Below, piece by piece: positions 49,278 to 58,674 of a stretch of 64,000 nt of DNA. The notes under the pieces are model-generated. The model ran no database searches. It was not told the DNA's origin and saw only the letters and a list, made by a program, of their open reading frames with translations. The DNA is from Frankia nepalensis. GTDB taxonomy: Bacteria; Actinomycetota; Actinomycetes; Frankiales; Frankiaceae. Position 1 is the stretch's first letter. Each line of letters begins with the position of its first letter. The position numbers and the translations under genes are program-made. Where the stretch lies: contig NZ_JADWYU010000085.1 in assembly GCF_016786325.1 (NCBI RefSeq), positions 1 through 64,000 of the forward strand, read 5' to 3'.

Positions 49278-49861
49278 CCAGCGGGCGCGTATCCACGGTC
49301 ACCACACCCGCGGGCCCAGGCGACTCCGCCCGGGCGCTCCTGAGCCGCCAGCCGGCGGGCGACATTGCCGGGCACCGGCCCGTCGGCGCCTCCCGGCCGG
49401 CCGGCGTGGGTCTCGCCGAACGCCCGCGCCGGCCTTTCGTTTTCTTCCTCGCGTTCCGCCGAATCATTGAGGTGATTGGCGCCAGTGGGTGGATTGACGC
49501 TTTTTTGTGCGCATGTATGGGGGACGTGTCACCAGACCGTTACAGCAGGATCCCGGCCCGTACACCCGATGCGTTGTAATCTCCGGGAGCGGGCCATTGT
49601 CGGCCCTGCTCGTCAAACGGATCGTCGTCACCTCGGGGGATCTATCATGCGCTTTACGCGAATTAGGGCCGGAGTGCCCGGAGGCCCGCGCGGGTCCTGA
49701 CTCGCCGGTGGTCCCAGCGAAAACCACCTCTGTACCCGGCCGTCCTGTGTCGGCGGGTCAGCGGAACGGGTCGCCGTGACTCGTCGTTCCGAAGCCTCCG
49801 GACGCGGGTGGACGGGCCCGCGCCGCGCTGCCCGCCGACGCCCTCCCGCGGAAGTCCGCCC
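49278..49861. other. Long leader region before exopolysaccharide genes
   Basis: This 584-base gap has AT-richer patches (near 49436-49520) with a possible -35 TTGACG at 49494. A 17-codon frame with a GGGGGA site starts at 49649 (MRFTRIRAGVPGGPRGS), too short to trust. The distance suggests a long untranslated leader for the acyltransferase operon. I recognise no known riboswitch. Confidence 0.4.
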
Positions 49862-51961
49862 ATGTCAAACACCATCGTCCTGCCCACCCAGCGCGTCGGC
49901 GAGCCCGGCGACAGCCGGGCGGTGCCGACCGGCCGTCCGGTACCGAGACGTTTTCGGCCGGACATCCAGGGGCTTCGGGCGATCGCCATCGTGACCGTCG
50001 CCTTCTATCACGCCGAGGTGCCCTTCCTGACCGGCGGCTACATCGGCGTCGACGTGTTCTTCGTGATTTCCGGGTTCCTCATCACCAGGCAGCTCCACGC
50101 GGAGGCGGTGGCTACCGGGCGGGTAAGCCTGGCACGGTTCTACGCCGCTCGTTTCCGCCGTCTCCTGCCGCCGGCCGCGCTGGTCGTCGCCTGTTCCGTC
50201 GCCGTCGCGCACTACGTTCTGCCGTACCAGCAGATGAAGTCCCTGATGACCGACGTCGGGTACGCGGCCTTCTACGGGGTCAATTACCACTTCGCGTACG
50301 AGGGCGTGCAGTACCAGAACGCCTCCGATCCGCCGTCCCCGGTGCAGCATTTCTGGTCGCTCGCCGTCGAGGAGCAGTTCTACGCCGTCTGGCCGGTGCT
50401 GATCCTGCTCTGCTGCCTGCTCGGCCGGCGCCGCCCGCGGTACCGGCTGGTCGTCACGGCCATCGCCGCCATCACCGTCGCGACGCTGGCCTACTCGGTC
50501 GCGATCTCCGCGGACCAGGCCCCCCTCGCCTACTTCTCGCTGCAGACGAGGGCGTGGGAGCTCGGCGCCGGGGCGCTCGTCGCGCTGACGGCCGACCGGT
50601 GGGCCCGCCTCCCGGCCAGGCTCTGCCGGATCCTCGCCTGGTCCGGCCTGGGCGCCATCCTCGCCGCGGCGGTGCTCTACGACGAGCACACGGTCTATCC
50701 CGGGGTCGCGGCCGTGGTGCCGGTCGCCGGCGCGGCGCTGCTGATCGGCGCGGGGGTGCTGCGGCACGGCCGGACGCCGGAGACGTTCCTGCTGGAACGG
50801 CCGTCCATGCAGTACGCCGGCAAGGTCTCCTACGCCTGGTATCTCTGGCACTGGCCGATGCTGATCCTGCTGCCGGCGTGGGTGGGCCGCCCGCTGGGCG
50901 TCTGGGAGCAGGTGGAGATCGTCTGCCTCGCGTTCTGGTTCGCCGTCCTCACCTACTTCCTCGAGGACGCCGCACGCCGGGCCAGCTGGAGCACGTTCGG
51001 CTGGATTCGGGCCGGCGCGGCGCTCTCGGCCTTCGTCGCCCTCTGCTCGGTGGCCGGAACCCTCACGCTGCCGTCGCTGGAGACGTCTGGCGTCGCGCGC
51101 AGCGCGCTGGCGCTGAACACTCCGGACGTCACCGCGGTCCAGGCGGCGCTGACGCGCAGCATCCAGATCGAAAGGCTGCCGCGCAACCTGACGCCGGCGC
51201 TCGCCGACGCGCCGACGGACATGCCGCCCGGCATGGGCAGCTGCGGGTTCGCGGATCTCCATCAGACCGAGATCAGACTGTGCGACGCCGGCGACCTCAC
51301 CGCCGAGCGGGTCGCGGTCGTCCTCGGCGACTCGCACGCCCATCAGTGGATGACCGCGCTGGACCAGGAGGCGAAGCGGACGGGGTGGAAGCTCGTCGAG
51401 ATCACCAAGGGTGCCTGCCCGATCGCGGACGTCCAGTTCTTCCAGAACGACCTGAAGCGCGAGTACCGCGAATGTGACGTGTTCCGGCGGTGGGCCGCGG
51501 CCGAGGTGGCCCGCCTACAGCCGGACCTCGTCATCGCCAGCCAGTCCAACATCGCGCCCTGGGACAACATCACCGACGAGGAATGGGCGCGCAGGTCGGT
51601 CGCGGCCCTCGTCACGCTGGCCGGCTCGACCGCGTCGGTCGCCTACATCGGCGACACGCCGACCTTCCTCGCCGATCCGATCACCTGCCTCCAGCGGAAC
51701 CTGGACGAGGCACAGCGGTGCCTGGTCCCGCGCACCGAGGCGTTCGGCCGCTTTCCGGACCGGTACTTCGTCATCGCCGACGCGATGCGACGGGCCGGCA
51801 TCGGGTACGTCGACACGCTGCCCTTCTTCTGCACCCCGCGGCTCTGCCCTGCGGCGGTGGACAACATGACTGTCTACCGCGATCAGGGCCATATCACCGA
51901 CACCTACGCCACGTGGCTCGCGCCCATGCTCCAACCGATATTCCGGGGGGTCCCCCAGTGA
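49862..51961 (+). CDS. OafA/YrhL-type acyltransferase with SGNH domain
   Basis: A 699-residue membrane acyltransferase that O-acetylates a surface polysaccharide. The N-terminal ~370 residues are an acyltransferase_3 domain: RPDIQGLRAIAIVTVAFYHA (catalytic His), GGYIGVDVFFVISGFLITRQ, and WSLAVEEQFYAVWP, with ten hydrophobic spans. The C-terminal ~280 residues are an outside SGNH hydrolase-like domain with VVLGDSHAHQW (nucleophile Ser) and DQGHITDTYATWLA (Asp/His). ATG 49862 starts it. Its stop overlaps the GTG of the GT2 gene, so acyl transfer and polymer synthesis are made together. Confidence 0.93.
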   Translation: MSNTIVLPTQRVGEPGDSRAVPTGRPVPRRFRPDIQGLRAIAIVTVAFYHAEVPFLTGGYIGVDVFFVISGFLITRQLHAEAVATGRVSLARFYAARFRRLLPPAALVVACSVAVAHYVLPYQQMKSLMTDVGYAAFYGVNYHFAYEGVQYQNASDPPSPVQHFWSLAVEEQFYAVWPVLILLCCLLGRRRPRYRLVVTAIAAITVATLAYSVAISADQAPLAYFSLQTRAWELGAGALVALTADRWARLPARLCRILAWSGLGAILAAAVLYDEHTVYPGVAAVVPVAGAALLIGAGVLRHGRTPETFLLERPSMQYAGKVSYAWYLWHWPMLILLPAWVGRPLGVWEQVEIVCLAFWFAVLTYFLEDAARRASWSTFGWIRAGAALSAFVALCSVAGTLTLPSLETSGVARSALALNTPDVTAVQAALTRSIQIERLPRNLTPALADAPTDMPPGMGSCGFADLHQTEIRLCDAGDLTAERVAVVLGDSHAHQWMTALDQEAKRTGWKLVEITKGACPIADVQFFQNDLKREYRECDVFRRWAAAEVARLQPDLVIASQSNIAPWDNITDEEWARRSVAALVTLAGSTASVAYIGDTPTFLADPITCLQRNLDEAQRCLVPRTEAFGRFPDRYFVIADAMRRAGIGYVDTLPFFCTPRLCPAAVDNMTVYRDQGHITDTYATWLAPMLQPIFRGVPQ

Positions 51962-53565
51962 CCGTCAACGTCACGGTTCCCAGTTCGCCCGGGCGGCACA
52001 GGCCCGGACGGTCGGTGGCCGACGACCTGCCGCGCGCGCCCACCGACGCCGAGAAGTACGTCTATTTCGGTCGCCAGCACCGCTGGTTCATCTGGCTGCG
52101 TAGCTTCGCGACCCTCTCCGCGGCCACGTCGCTGCTGCTGTTCGCCAACACCGCGGTCGCGACCTGGTGGTTCTGGATCCCGTTCAGCGTGTTCGCGGCC
52201 TACATGATCCTCACGCATATCTGCACCACCGCGAAACGCCGGGTCTCGCGCGTCGACCACCAGGCCATCACCGAGTTGTGGAGCCCCACGACGTATCCGT
52301 CGGTGGACGTGTTCCTGCCGTGCGTCGGCGAGGATCTCCGAGTCATCCGGAACACCTACGAACACGTCGCGCGGCTGCGGTACCCGGGAACGGTCACCGT
52401 GTACGCGCTGGACGACGGCGCCCGGGCCGAGGTGCGCCAGCTCGCCGAGGACTTCGGGTTCCGGTACCTCACGAGACCGGACCGCGGACGCATGAAGAAG
52501 GCCGGAAACCTGAAGTTCGGATTCGAGCACTCCGACGGCGACCTGATCGTGATCTTCGACGCGGACTTCTGCCCCAGGGCGGACTTCATCCTGGAGCTCG
52601 CGCCGTACTTCGACGCGTACGAGGACGTCGGCATCGTCCAGTCGCCGCAGTTCTTCGACACCGACCGGTCGATGTCGTGGCTGCAGCGCTGCGCGGGCAC
52701 CGTACAGGAGTCGTTCTACCGCTGGGCCCAGGTCTCCCGTGACCGGCTCGGGGCGCCGATCTGCGTCGGCACCTGCGCGATCTACCGGCGCGGCGCGCTG
52801 ACGAAGTCGGGTGGCTTCGCCCAGATCGGCCACAGCGAGGACGTGCACACCGGCGTGAACCTGCTCAAGGTGGGCTACCGGACCATCTACGTGCCGGTGG
52901 TCCTGGCGAAGGGGGTCTGCCCGGACCGGCTGGCGAGCTTCATCTCGCAGCAGTACCGCTGGTGCGCCGGCTCGATGAGCCTGCTGCGGGACCAGGCGTT
53001 CCACGACTCGCCGCTCAGCTACCGGCAGCGCCTGTGCTTCTTCACCGGGTTCGGCTACTACATCTCGACGGCGGTCGGAATCCTCACCCTTCCGCTTCCC
53101 ACGATCATCATGGTGTGGTTCCTGCCGGACCGGGTGCACCTGTCCAACTTCTTCTGGCTGCTCCCGACGTTCCTCATGTATCCGCTGATCCGGGTGATGC
53201 ACCGGACGGGCTGGACACCGGCGACGATCCGCGTCTACACGATATCGTCGTACTCCCACGCCGCCGCGATCCTCGACACGTTGCGGAACCGTACTTCCGA
53301 GTGGGTACCGACCGGTGAGACGAAGCGCACCACCATGACCTCCAAGGTCACCGCCGTCCTTGTCCTGTGGACGAGCACGACCAACCTCGTCATGTTCGCC
53401 GGTGGCGTGCATTTCTGGATTACCCGGAACGACCCCGTCTCGGTCGCCCCCGTTCTTTTCATGGCGGCGCTTGCCTCGTTCGTCTGGGTACCGATAGCGT
53501 CCATGGCGTGGCGGGAGCGGCGTGTTCGGCGGCAGAAGGTCGAGAACACCGCGCTGATCGCCTGA
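51958..53565 (+). CDS. Cellulose-synthase-like processive GT2
   Basis: A 535-residue integral membrane glycosyltransferase. Two helices come first (residues ~45-90), then the GT-A domain with the processive D,D,D,QxxRW set: VYALDDGA, IVIFDADFCPRADFI, SEDVHTGVNLL and QQYRWCAGSM, followed by at least four more helices. This is the CesA/BcsA-like or glucomannan-synthase-like architecture, with no PilZ domain. The QQYRW form is typical of beta-1,4-glycan polymerases. It is coupled to the acyltransferase upstream and the hydrolase downstream, the usual set for an exported polysaccharide. Confidence 0.93.
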   Translation: MTVNVTVPSSPGRHRPGRSVADDLPRAPTDAEKYVYFGRQHRWFIWLRSFATLSAATSLLLFANTAVATWWFWIPFSVFAAYMILTHICTTAKRRVSRVDHQAITELWSPTTYPSVDVFLPCVGEDLRVIRNTYEHVARLRYPGTVTVYALDDGARAEVRQLAEDFGFRYLTRPDRGRMKKAGNLKFGFEHSDGDLIVIFDADFCPRADFILELAPYFDAYEDVGIVQSPQFFDTDRSMSWLQRCAGTVQESFYRWAQVSRDRLGAPICVGTCAIYRRGALTKSGGFAQIGHSEDVHTGVNLLKVGYRTIYVPVVLAKGVCPDRLASFISQQYRWCAGSMSLLRDQAFHDSPLSYRQRLCFFTGFGYYISTAVGILTLPLPTIIMVWFLPDRVHLSNFFWLLPTFLMYPLIRVMHRTGWTPATIRVYTISSYSHAAAILDTLRNRTSEWVPTGETKRTTMTSKVTAVLVLWTSTTNLVMFAGGVHFWITRNDPVSVAPVLFMAALASFVWVPIASMAWRERRVRRQKVENTALIA

Positions 53566-54524
53566 CGGAACCGATTTCCGAAACGCGGCGGAAAGTACTC
53601 GGGGCCGCGGCGGCCGCGCTGGGCGCTGGCGCGGTCGTCGCGGGGCTCGCCAGCCTGGGATGCACACCCAGGTGGGGCGCGGTCCCGGCCAGGATCGGCA
53701 TCGTCCACCCGCCGGAGAACCTGCGGGCCAGGGAGGAGCAGCTGGGATACCGGGCTCCGGTCGTCGGCGGCCTCTACTACACGTTCGACACCACCTGGGC
53801 TCGCTACCCCGCCGACCGCGCCCCCGCCGCCGGCCGCGAGCTCGTCGTCTGCTGGATGCCGAAGCTCGCGGCCGAGGTCCTGTCCCTGGCGGACATCCCG
53901 GCAGGCAGACACGACCGGCACGTCGACGCGATGCTGACCGGAATGCGCTCGTTCGACGGACCGGTCGTCTGCCGGTGGGGTCACGAGCCCAACGGCGACT
54001 GGTACCCCTGGTCCGCCGCCCACCCTCGCGGCAGGTCGGCGCCCGAGCACTATGTCGCCGCCTGGCGCTACATCGTGGCCCGCGAGCGGCGCATGCCTGG
54101 TCTCTCCAACATCCGATGGTTCTGGTGCCCCACCGGGCGAGACATCGGTGGCGTGGCGATGGAGCGCTACTGGCCCGGCGCGGACTGGGTCGACATCGTC
54201 GGCTGTGACGTATTCAACGAACCACAGGAGTGGAAGTCGTTCGACGAGATCGTCGCCGACCCCTACCGCCGGATCACCTCGCTGTCAGACAAACAATTCT
54301 GGATCGGCGAGACAGGCTGCCACGAGCCGCTGCCGGGGCATCACGGCACCAAGGCCCAGTGGATCGCCGACATGGCCGAGTCCCGGTCGTACCCACGGAT
54401 CCGGACCATCTGCTACTTCGACTACGACGCGCGGCCGGCCGGCCGCGCCGACTGGCGGCTCGACTCGACGCCGGAGACGCTCGCCGCCGTGCGGGAGATC
54501 CTCCGCCAGGTCGACCCCGCATAG
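53508..54524 (+). CDS. GH26-like secreted glycoside hydrolase
   Basis: A protein of about 340 residues. SETRRKVLGAAAAALGAGAV is a twin-arginine-type signal with a possible lipobox (ASLGC). The rest is a TIM barrel resembling family GH26 mannanases/lichenases: VVCRWGHEPNGDWYPW holds the acid/base Glu and QFWIGETGCHEPL the nucleophile Glu. The start is uncertain. GTG 53508 overlaps the GT2 gene by 58 bases; a CTG overlapping the GT2 stop (CTGA, 53562) would also keep the signal. It probably trims or releases the polymer made by the adjacent synthase, as BcsZ does in cellulose operons. Confidence 0.85.
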   Translation: MAGAACSAAEGREHRADRLTEPISETRRKVLGAAAAALGAGAVVAGLASLGCTPRWGAVPARIGIVHPPENLRAREEQLGYRAPVVGGLYYTFDTTWARYPADRAPAAGRELVVCWMPKLAAEVLSLADIPAGRHDRHVDAMLTGMRSFDGPVVCRWGHEPNGDWYPWSAAHPRGRSAPEHYVAAWRYIVARERRMPGLSNIRWFWCPTGRDIGGVAMERYWPGADWVDIVGCDVFNEPQEWKSFDEIVADPYRRITSLSDKQFWIGETGCHEPLPGHHGTKAQWIADMAESRSYPRIRTICYFDYDARPAGRADWRLDSTPETLAAVREILRQVDPA

Positions 54525-54857
54525 GACGCGGCGCGGCCCGAGCAACATCAGGACGGCGGTGAGCCGGCGGGCGCGCGATCACCACCGCGGCCCCGTGGAT
54601 GTGGTGAACCGAGACGTGGATGAAGCCGCGGCGGGTTGCCCTCGATTGACGCACTCGGCGAGTCGGCCGTGTCGTACGCGACGAGCGTGTGGGGAACGGC
54701 GCGCATCCTCGCTCACAGGGCGTCGGGCCCTCGAAGTGCGCCAGTCTTTGGGAGGTACGATCGTGACGACTTACGCACACCGGGCCAAGAGGCTCCTGTC
54801 CCCAGAAATCTCCTGCCGAAGATCGCGCCAAAATAGTCACCCAGGAATACGTGACCC
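54525..54857. other. Intergenic region before beta-helix gene
   Basis: I see no gene here. There is a GGGAGG site followed by GTG near 54764, opening a short Arg-rich frame that leads nowhere. The end (AAAATAGTCACCCAGGAATA, 54829-54848) is AT-richer and should contain the beta-helix gene's ribosome site (AGGAA). Confidence 0.4.
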
Positions 54858-56162
54858 GTGATCAAGAATTTTGCCCTTGCTCTTCAGCGAACAATCACAC
54901 GCCATAAGATTGTCGTCACCTCCGTGGTCGCGGCCGTCCTCACCCTGACCCTCGTGCTCTGGGCCTCGGCCGCCGGGCTCTTCGGCGCCTCCGAGGCCGA
55001 AGAAGGCGCCCTCGCCAGCCGGACGTCCGGACTTCCCGTGTCGACGGCCACCCGTGATCAGCCCACGCCGTCCGGACCAGCCGCTGGGCCACAGACCCCG
55101 CCCGCTCCGGCGCTCGTCGCCCCCCAACCGGGCGGCCGGGCCGTGACCGTCACGGACGGCGGCGAGCTGGCGGACGCCCTGGCCGACGCCCGCCCCGGCG
55201 ACGTCATCACCATGAAGGACGGCGTCTACACCGCCAAGGGCAGTTCCGTCACCATCGGCAAGCAGAACGCCGCCGCCAAGTTCAGGATCGGCGTATCCGG
55301 TACCGCCGAGAAGCCCATCATCCTGCAGGGATCCCGGCAGGCGATCATCGACGGCAAGCCCGGGGGCGACGGCACCGGGGGTGACTACGGCCTCCACGTC
55401 TTCAAGGCGAACCACTGGACAATCAGTGGCATCCGCATCACCAACCAGAAAAAGGGCCTGGTGCTCGACGGCTCGAGCCACAACGTCCTTGACGGCGTGA
55501 TGGTCGACACCATCGGACAGGAAGCGGTGCACTTCCGCAGCGGGTCCAGCTACAACACGATCATGAACAGCTTCGTGACCAAGACGGGCTACAGCTCGCC
55601 CGGCTACGGCGAGGCCATCTACATAGGCAGCGACGGCGGCAACTGGGAAAAGCTGTACATGGGCAGCGGCTCCGACCAGTCCGACCAGTCCGACCACAAC
55701 CAGGTGCTCAACAACACGATCACCGAGTTCACCGGCGAAGGGCTGGACATCAAGGAGGCATCCTCGTTCAACCTGGTCAAGGGGAACTACTTCGACGGCG
55801 GCACGCTCGGCACCGACCCGGAGGAGCCGGGGGCGCCGCTCAAGCCGCAGAACTCGGCCGACTCCTGGGTCGACGTCAAGGGCGACAACAACACCATCAC
55901 CGAAAACTCCGGCGTCAACGTGCCGCCGCTCGACAAGAATTCAGCCGCCTTCCAGACGCATGTGCACGGCCCCGACGGCTACAATTCGGCGACCAACAAC
56001 ATCTTCACCAACAACAAGGTGCTCTCGGGTAGCGAGGGGTACCTCTTCTGGATCGACCCCAAGGGCAAGGGGAACGTCCTCTCCTGTAGCAACGTCGCGC
56101 AGAGCGGTGGACCAGGAAAGGGGTTCTCGAACCTGGGCGGGTGCAAAGAGACCGGCAACTGA
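54858..56162 (+). CDS. Membrane-anchored right-handed beta-helix protein
   Basis: A 434-residue exported protein. Residues ~18-42 are a membrane helix (IVVTSVVAAVLTLTLVLWAS), followed by a Pro/Thr/Ala linker and, from ~95 on, a parallel beta-helix like that of polysaccharide lyases (VTVTDGGELADALADARPGD start; repeated strands such as NHWTISGIRITNQKKGLVLD, HNVLDGVMVDTIGQEAV, HNQVLNNTITEFTGEG, NLVKGNYFDGG). Two Cys near the C-terminus (LSCSNVAQ, LGGCKETGN) could close the last coil. It follows the polymer synthase genes, so a polysaccharide lyase or binding role is likely. It starts with GTG. Confidence 0.85.
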   Translation: MIKNFALALQRTITRHKIVVTSVVAAVLTLTLVLWASAAGLFGASEAEEGALASRTSGLPVSTATRDQPTPSGPAAGPQTPPAPALVAPQPGGRAVTVTDGGELADALADARPGDVITMKDGVYTAKGSSVTIGKQNAAAKFRIGVSGTAEKPIILQGSRQAIIDGKPGGDGTGGDYGLHVFKANHWTISGIRITNQKKGLVLDGSSHNVLDGVMVDTIGQEAVHFRSGSSYNTIMNSFVTKTGYSSPGYGEAIYIGSDGGNWEKLYMGSGSDQSDQSDHNQVLNNTITEFTGEGLDIKEASSFNLVKGNYFDGGTLGTDPEEPGAPLKPQNSADSWVDVKGDNNTITENSGVNVPPLDKNSAAFQTHVHGPDGYNSATNNIFTNNKVLSGSEGYLFWIDPKGKGNVLSCSNVAQSGGPGKGFSNLGGCKETGN

Positions 56163-56216
56163 GACCCCAGCCAGACCACCCGTAGTCGTCTGGATTCGGT
56201 GGACTGGGACCGGATG

Positions 56217-56251
56217 GCCGGACCGGCGCCGCGGCGGCGCGCCGGTCCGGC
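56217..56251. terminator. Hairpin after beta-helix gene
   Basis: Exact 13-bp arms GCCGGACCGGCGC (56217-56229) and GCGCCGGTCCGGC (56239-56251) lie 54 bases after the stop. It probably closes the exopolysaccharide transcript before the patatin gene. Confidence 0.65.
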
Positions 56252-56371
56252 GCGCGGGGCCATGTCCCAACACGCCCAGGAGCGGGGCATGGTCCAGCGT
56301 GCTAGGAGCATCGGGGCCACGGCCGAGGTGATGATCGGTTCGCCGCGCGGCCGCGCGGGTAGCAGCGTCCC

Positions 56372-57421
56372 GTGACGACCGTTTCGCCAGCCTCCCCGAC
56401 GGGTCCGGTCGCCTTCGTGCTTGGTGGCGGCGGCGTGCTCGGCGCCGCCGAGGTCGGCATGCTCGGCGCGCTGCTGGAGGCCGGTTGCCGGCCCGATCTG
56501 GTCGTCGGGACGTCGGTCGGGGCCATCAACGGTGCCGCGGTCGCCGCCGATCCCACGGCCGGGGCCATCGAGAAGCTGGCGGAGCTGTGGTCCGACCTCG
56601 GCAGCTCCGACGTGTTCGCGGGCGGTCCGGCGAAGCGTCTGGCGACGGTCGTCCAGCACGGCTATCTGCATTCGAACGCACCGCTGCGGCGGATGCTGCA
56701 GGCACATCTCGCGGCCACGTTCGAGGAACTGCCGGTGCGCTTCCAGTGCGTGGCCGCCAGCATCGAGCGGGCGTCCGCGCGCTGGTTCGCCCAGGGGCCG
56801 CTGGTCGACGCGGTCCTGGCATCCTGCGCCGTTCCCGCCCTGCTCCCGCCGGTGAAGATCGGTGGCGAGCACTACGTGGACGGCGGTCTCGTCGAGAGCA
56901 CCCCGGTGGGCCGGGCGGTGGCCCTCGGCGCGCGGACGGTGTACGTGCTGCACGTCGGACGGATCGAGCGGCCGCTGCGCCCGGGCCGCTGGCCATGGGA
57001 GGCAGGGCTGGTCGCCTTCGAGATCGCCCGGCGCCGCGGCTTCGCCGACGCCATGGCTGCCCTGCCCGAAGGGGTGACGGTGCACGTTCTCCCGGTCGGC
57101 GACGGCAACGACACGCCGTTGCTCGGCCTGCGCTACCGGTCCCCCTCCGGGGTGCGCCGCAGGATCGAGCGGGCCCGTCAGGCGACCGCCGAGTACCTCG
57201 AACGGGCCCCGACGGGCGCCCCAAACGGCCCACCGGCCCCGCAGTCACCCGTCAGCCCGGCCGCCGACGCCAGCGAGTCCAACGGCAGCGAGTCCAACGG
57301 CAGCCGGGCTGACGCCGGCGGGGCCGGGGGAACCACTGGGAGGGCGAGCACCACCGCGACCGCCAGGTCCGCTGGACCGGGCGGGCCGGGCGGGCCGGGC
57401 GGGCCGGGCGGCACCAGGTGA
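56372..57421 (+). CDS. Patatin-like phospholipase
   Basis: A 349-residue Ser-Asp dyad lipid acyl hydrolase. It has the oxyanion loop LGGGGVLGAAEVGML, the nucleophile elbow GTSVGAING, and DGGLVESTPVG with the catalytic Asp. The ~70 C-terminal residues are low-complexity: SESNGSESNGS and a collagen-like (GPG)n end coded by GGGCCGGGC-type repeats at 57378-57415. Its GTG start has a weak ribosome site. Its stop overlaps the GTG of an acyltransferase gene, so deacylation and reacylation of a lipid are probably linked. Confidence 0.9.
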   Translation: MTTVSPASPTGPVAFVLGGGGVLGAAEVGMLGALLEAGCRPDLVVGTSVGAINGAAVAADPTAGAIEKLAELWSDLGSSDVFAGGPAKRLATVVQHGYLHSNAPLRRMLQAHLAATFEELPVRFQCVAASIERASARWFAQGPLVDAVLASCAVPALLPPVKIGGEHYVDGGLVESTPVGRAVALGARTVYVLHVGRIERPLRPGRWPWEAGLVAFEIARRRGFADAMAALPEGVTVHVLPVGDGNDTPLLGLRYRSPSGVRRRIERARQATAEYLERAPTGAPNGPPAPQSPVSPAADASESNGSESNGSRADAGGAGGTTGRASTTATARSAGPGGPGGPGGPGGTR

Positions 57422-58434
57422 AGGTGCCGCCCCGCGCCGTCCGTCGCCTGGTCGTCGACCCGCTGTTCGTCCCGGTCGCGGTCGCGGTGGTGGCCCTCGG
57501 CGTCGCGGTGACGCTGGTGGGACTGGCCAGCGCGCCGGTCGACCGGCGGCTACGACTGAGCCGGGTGGCCACGCTCGCCGCGACCTACCTCCTCGCGGAA
57601 GTCGCCGTGATCGTCACCGGATTCGGGCTGTGGCTGATCCGGCCGCTGATGCGGTCGCGGTGGGAACAGGCGCATCTCGCGCTGCTGCGCGCGACGCTGG
57701 GGCTGCTCAGGACGGCGGCCGGCCGACTGCTGCGGTTCCGGCTGACCGTGCAGGAGCCGCCCACGGGGCCGTTCGAGCACGGTGCCCGCCCCGTGCTGGT
57801 GGCCAGCCGGCATGCCGGTGCCGGAGACTCGTTCGCGCTCGTCGACCTGGTTCTCAACCACTACCGGCGCGCCCCACGGGTCGTCGGCCTGGCCAGCCTC
57901 CAGCTCGACCCGGGGATCGACATCCTGCTCGGCCGGCTCGGAGCCTGCTTCCTGCGCACCAACGGCGCCGACGCGACGGCTGTGGCCCGGGTGAACGCGC
58001 TCGCGTCGCGGCTGACCGGCCGGGACGCCCTGGTCATCTTCCCGGAGGGCGCGAACTTCACGGCCCGGCGCCGCCGCCGTCTGATCGTCAGCCTGCGCCG
58101 CCGGGGGCACAGCGCACGGGCCGAGGTCGCCGAGGATCTCACCCATGTGCTCCCCCCGCGGCCCGCCGGGCTGCTCGCCGCGCTGGACGCGGGCACCGTC
58201 GCCGGCACGGTCGTGGTCGCCCACACAGGCCTGGACCATCTGGTCACCCCGGGCCTGGTCTGGCGGGCTCTGCCGCTGGCGGCGCCGATGAAGGTGCGCT
58301 GGTGGTGGTTCCCGGCCGACGAACTGCCCGCGACGGGCACGGAGCGCGCGGACTGGCTGACCATGCAGTGGGCCGTGGTGGACGCCTGGATCGACGCCCG
58401 CCACCCCACCGGCCCGCTGTCGCCCCAGGACTGA
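57418..58434 (+). CDS. PlsC-type lysophospholipid acyltransferase
   Basis: A 338-residue membrane acyltransferase. Two hydrophobic helices come first (PVAVAVVALGVAVTLVGLAS and YLLAEVAVIVTGFGLWLI). The domain carries the HX4D motif in SRHAGAGDSF and the FPEG motif in LVIFPEGANFTARR. The length is greater than that of simple PlsC (~240) because of the N-terminal membrane part and a C-terminal tail. It starts with GTG inside the patatin stop codon. The pair suggests a Lands-type remodelling cycle: patatin removes an acyl chain and this enzyme replaces it. The acceptor lipid is unknown. Confidence 0.9.
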   Translation: MKVPPRAVRRLVVDPLFVPVAVAVVALGVAVTLVGLASAPVDRRLRLSRVATLAATYLLAEVAVIVTGFGLWLIRPLMRSRWEQAHLALLRATLGLLRTAAGRLLRFRLTVQEPPTGPFEHGARPVLVASRHAGAGDSFALVDLVLNHYRRAPRVVGLASLQLDPGIDILLGRLGACFLRTNGADATAVARVNALASRLTGRDALVIFPEGANFTARRRRRLIVSLRRRGHSARAEVAEDLTHVLPPRPAGLLAALDAGTVAGTVVVAHTGLDHLVTPGLVWRALPLAAPMKVRWWWFPADELPATGTERADWLTMQWAVVDAWIDARHPTGPLSPQD

Positions 58435-58674
58435 CGACGAGATCCACGCGGGGGCGCCGCTCGCGATCCAGCTCGTCTTCGTCAGCCCCGTACTCGCGGG
58501 CATGGTCCCGTCTCGGCCCACCACCGAACAATGCCTCGGCGTCTCACGCCACTGGCCAGGCTGTCGCGCCCACGGTGGCCGGTGCCAATCGTCACGCCGC
58601 CACCGCCGACAATCGTTCACCTAACGCATATCGGCCCGCGCTCGCTGGCAGTGGCAGTGGCGGTGGCAGTGGCG

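Noticed and set aside
49520-49660. Possible riboswitch in the leader of the exopolysaccharide genes
   Set aside because: Short GGCCCG/CGGGCC pairing exists, but it matches no cyclic-di-GMP or cyclic-di-AMP riboswitch core that I know.
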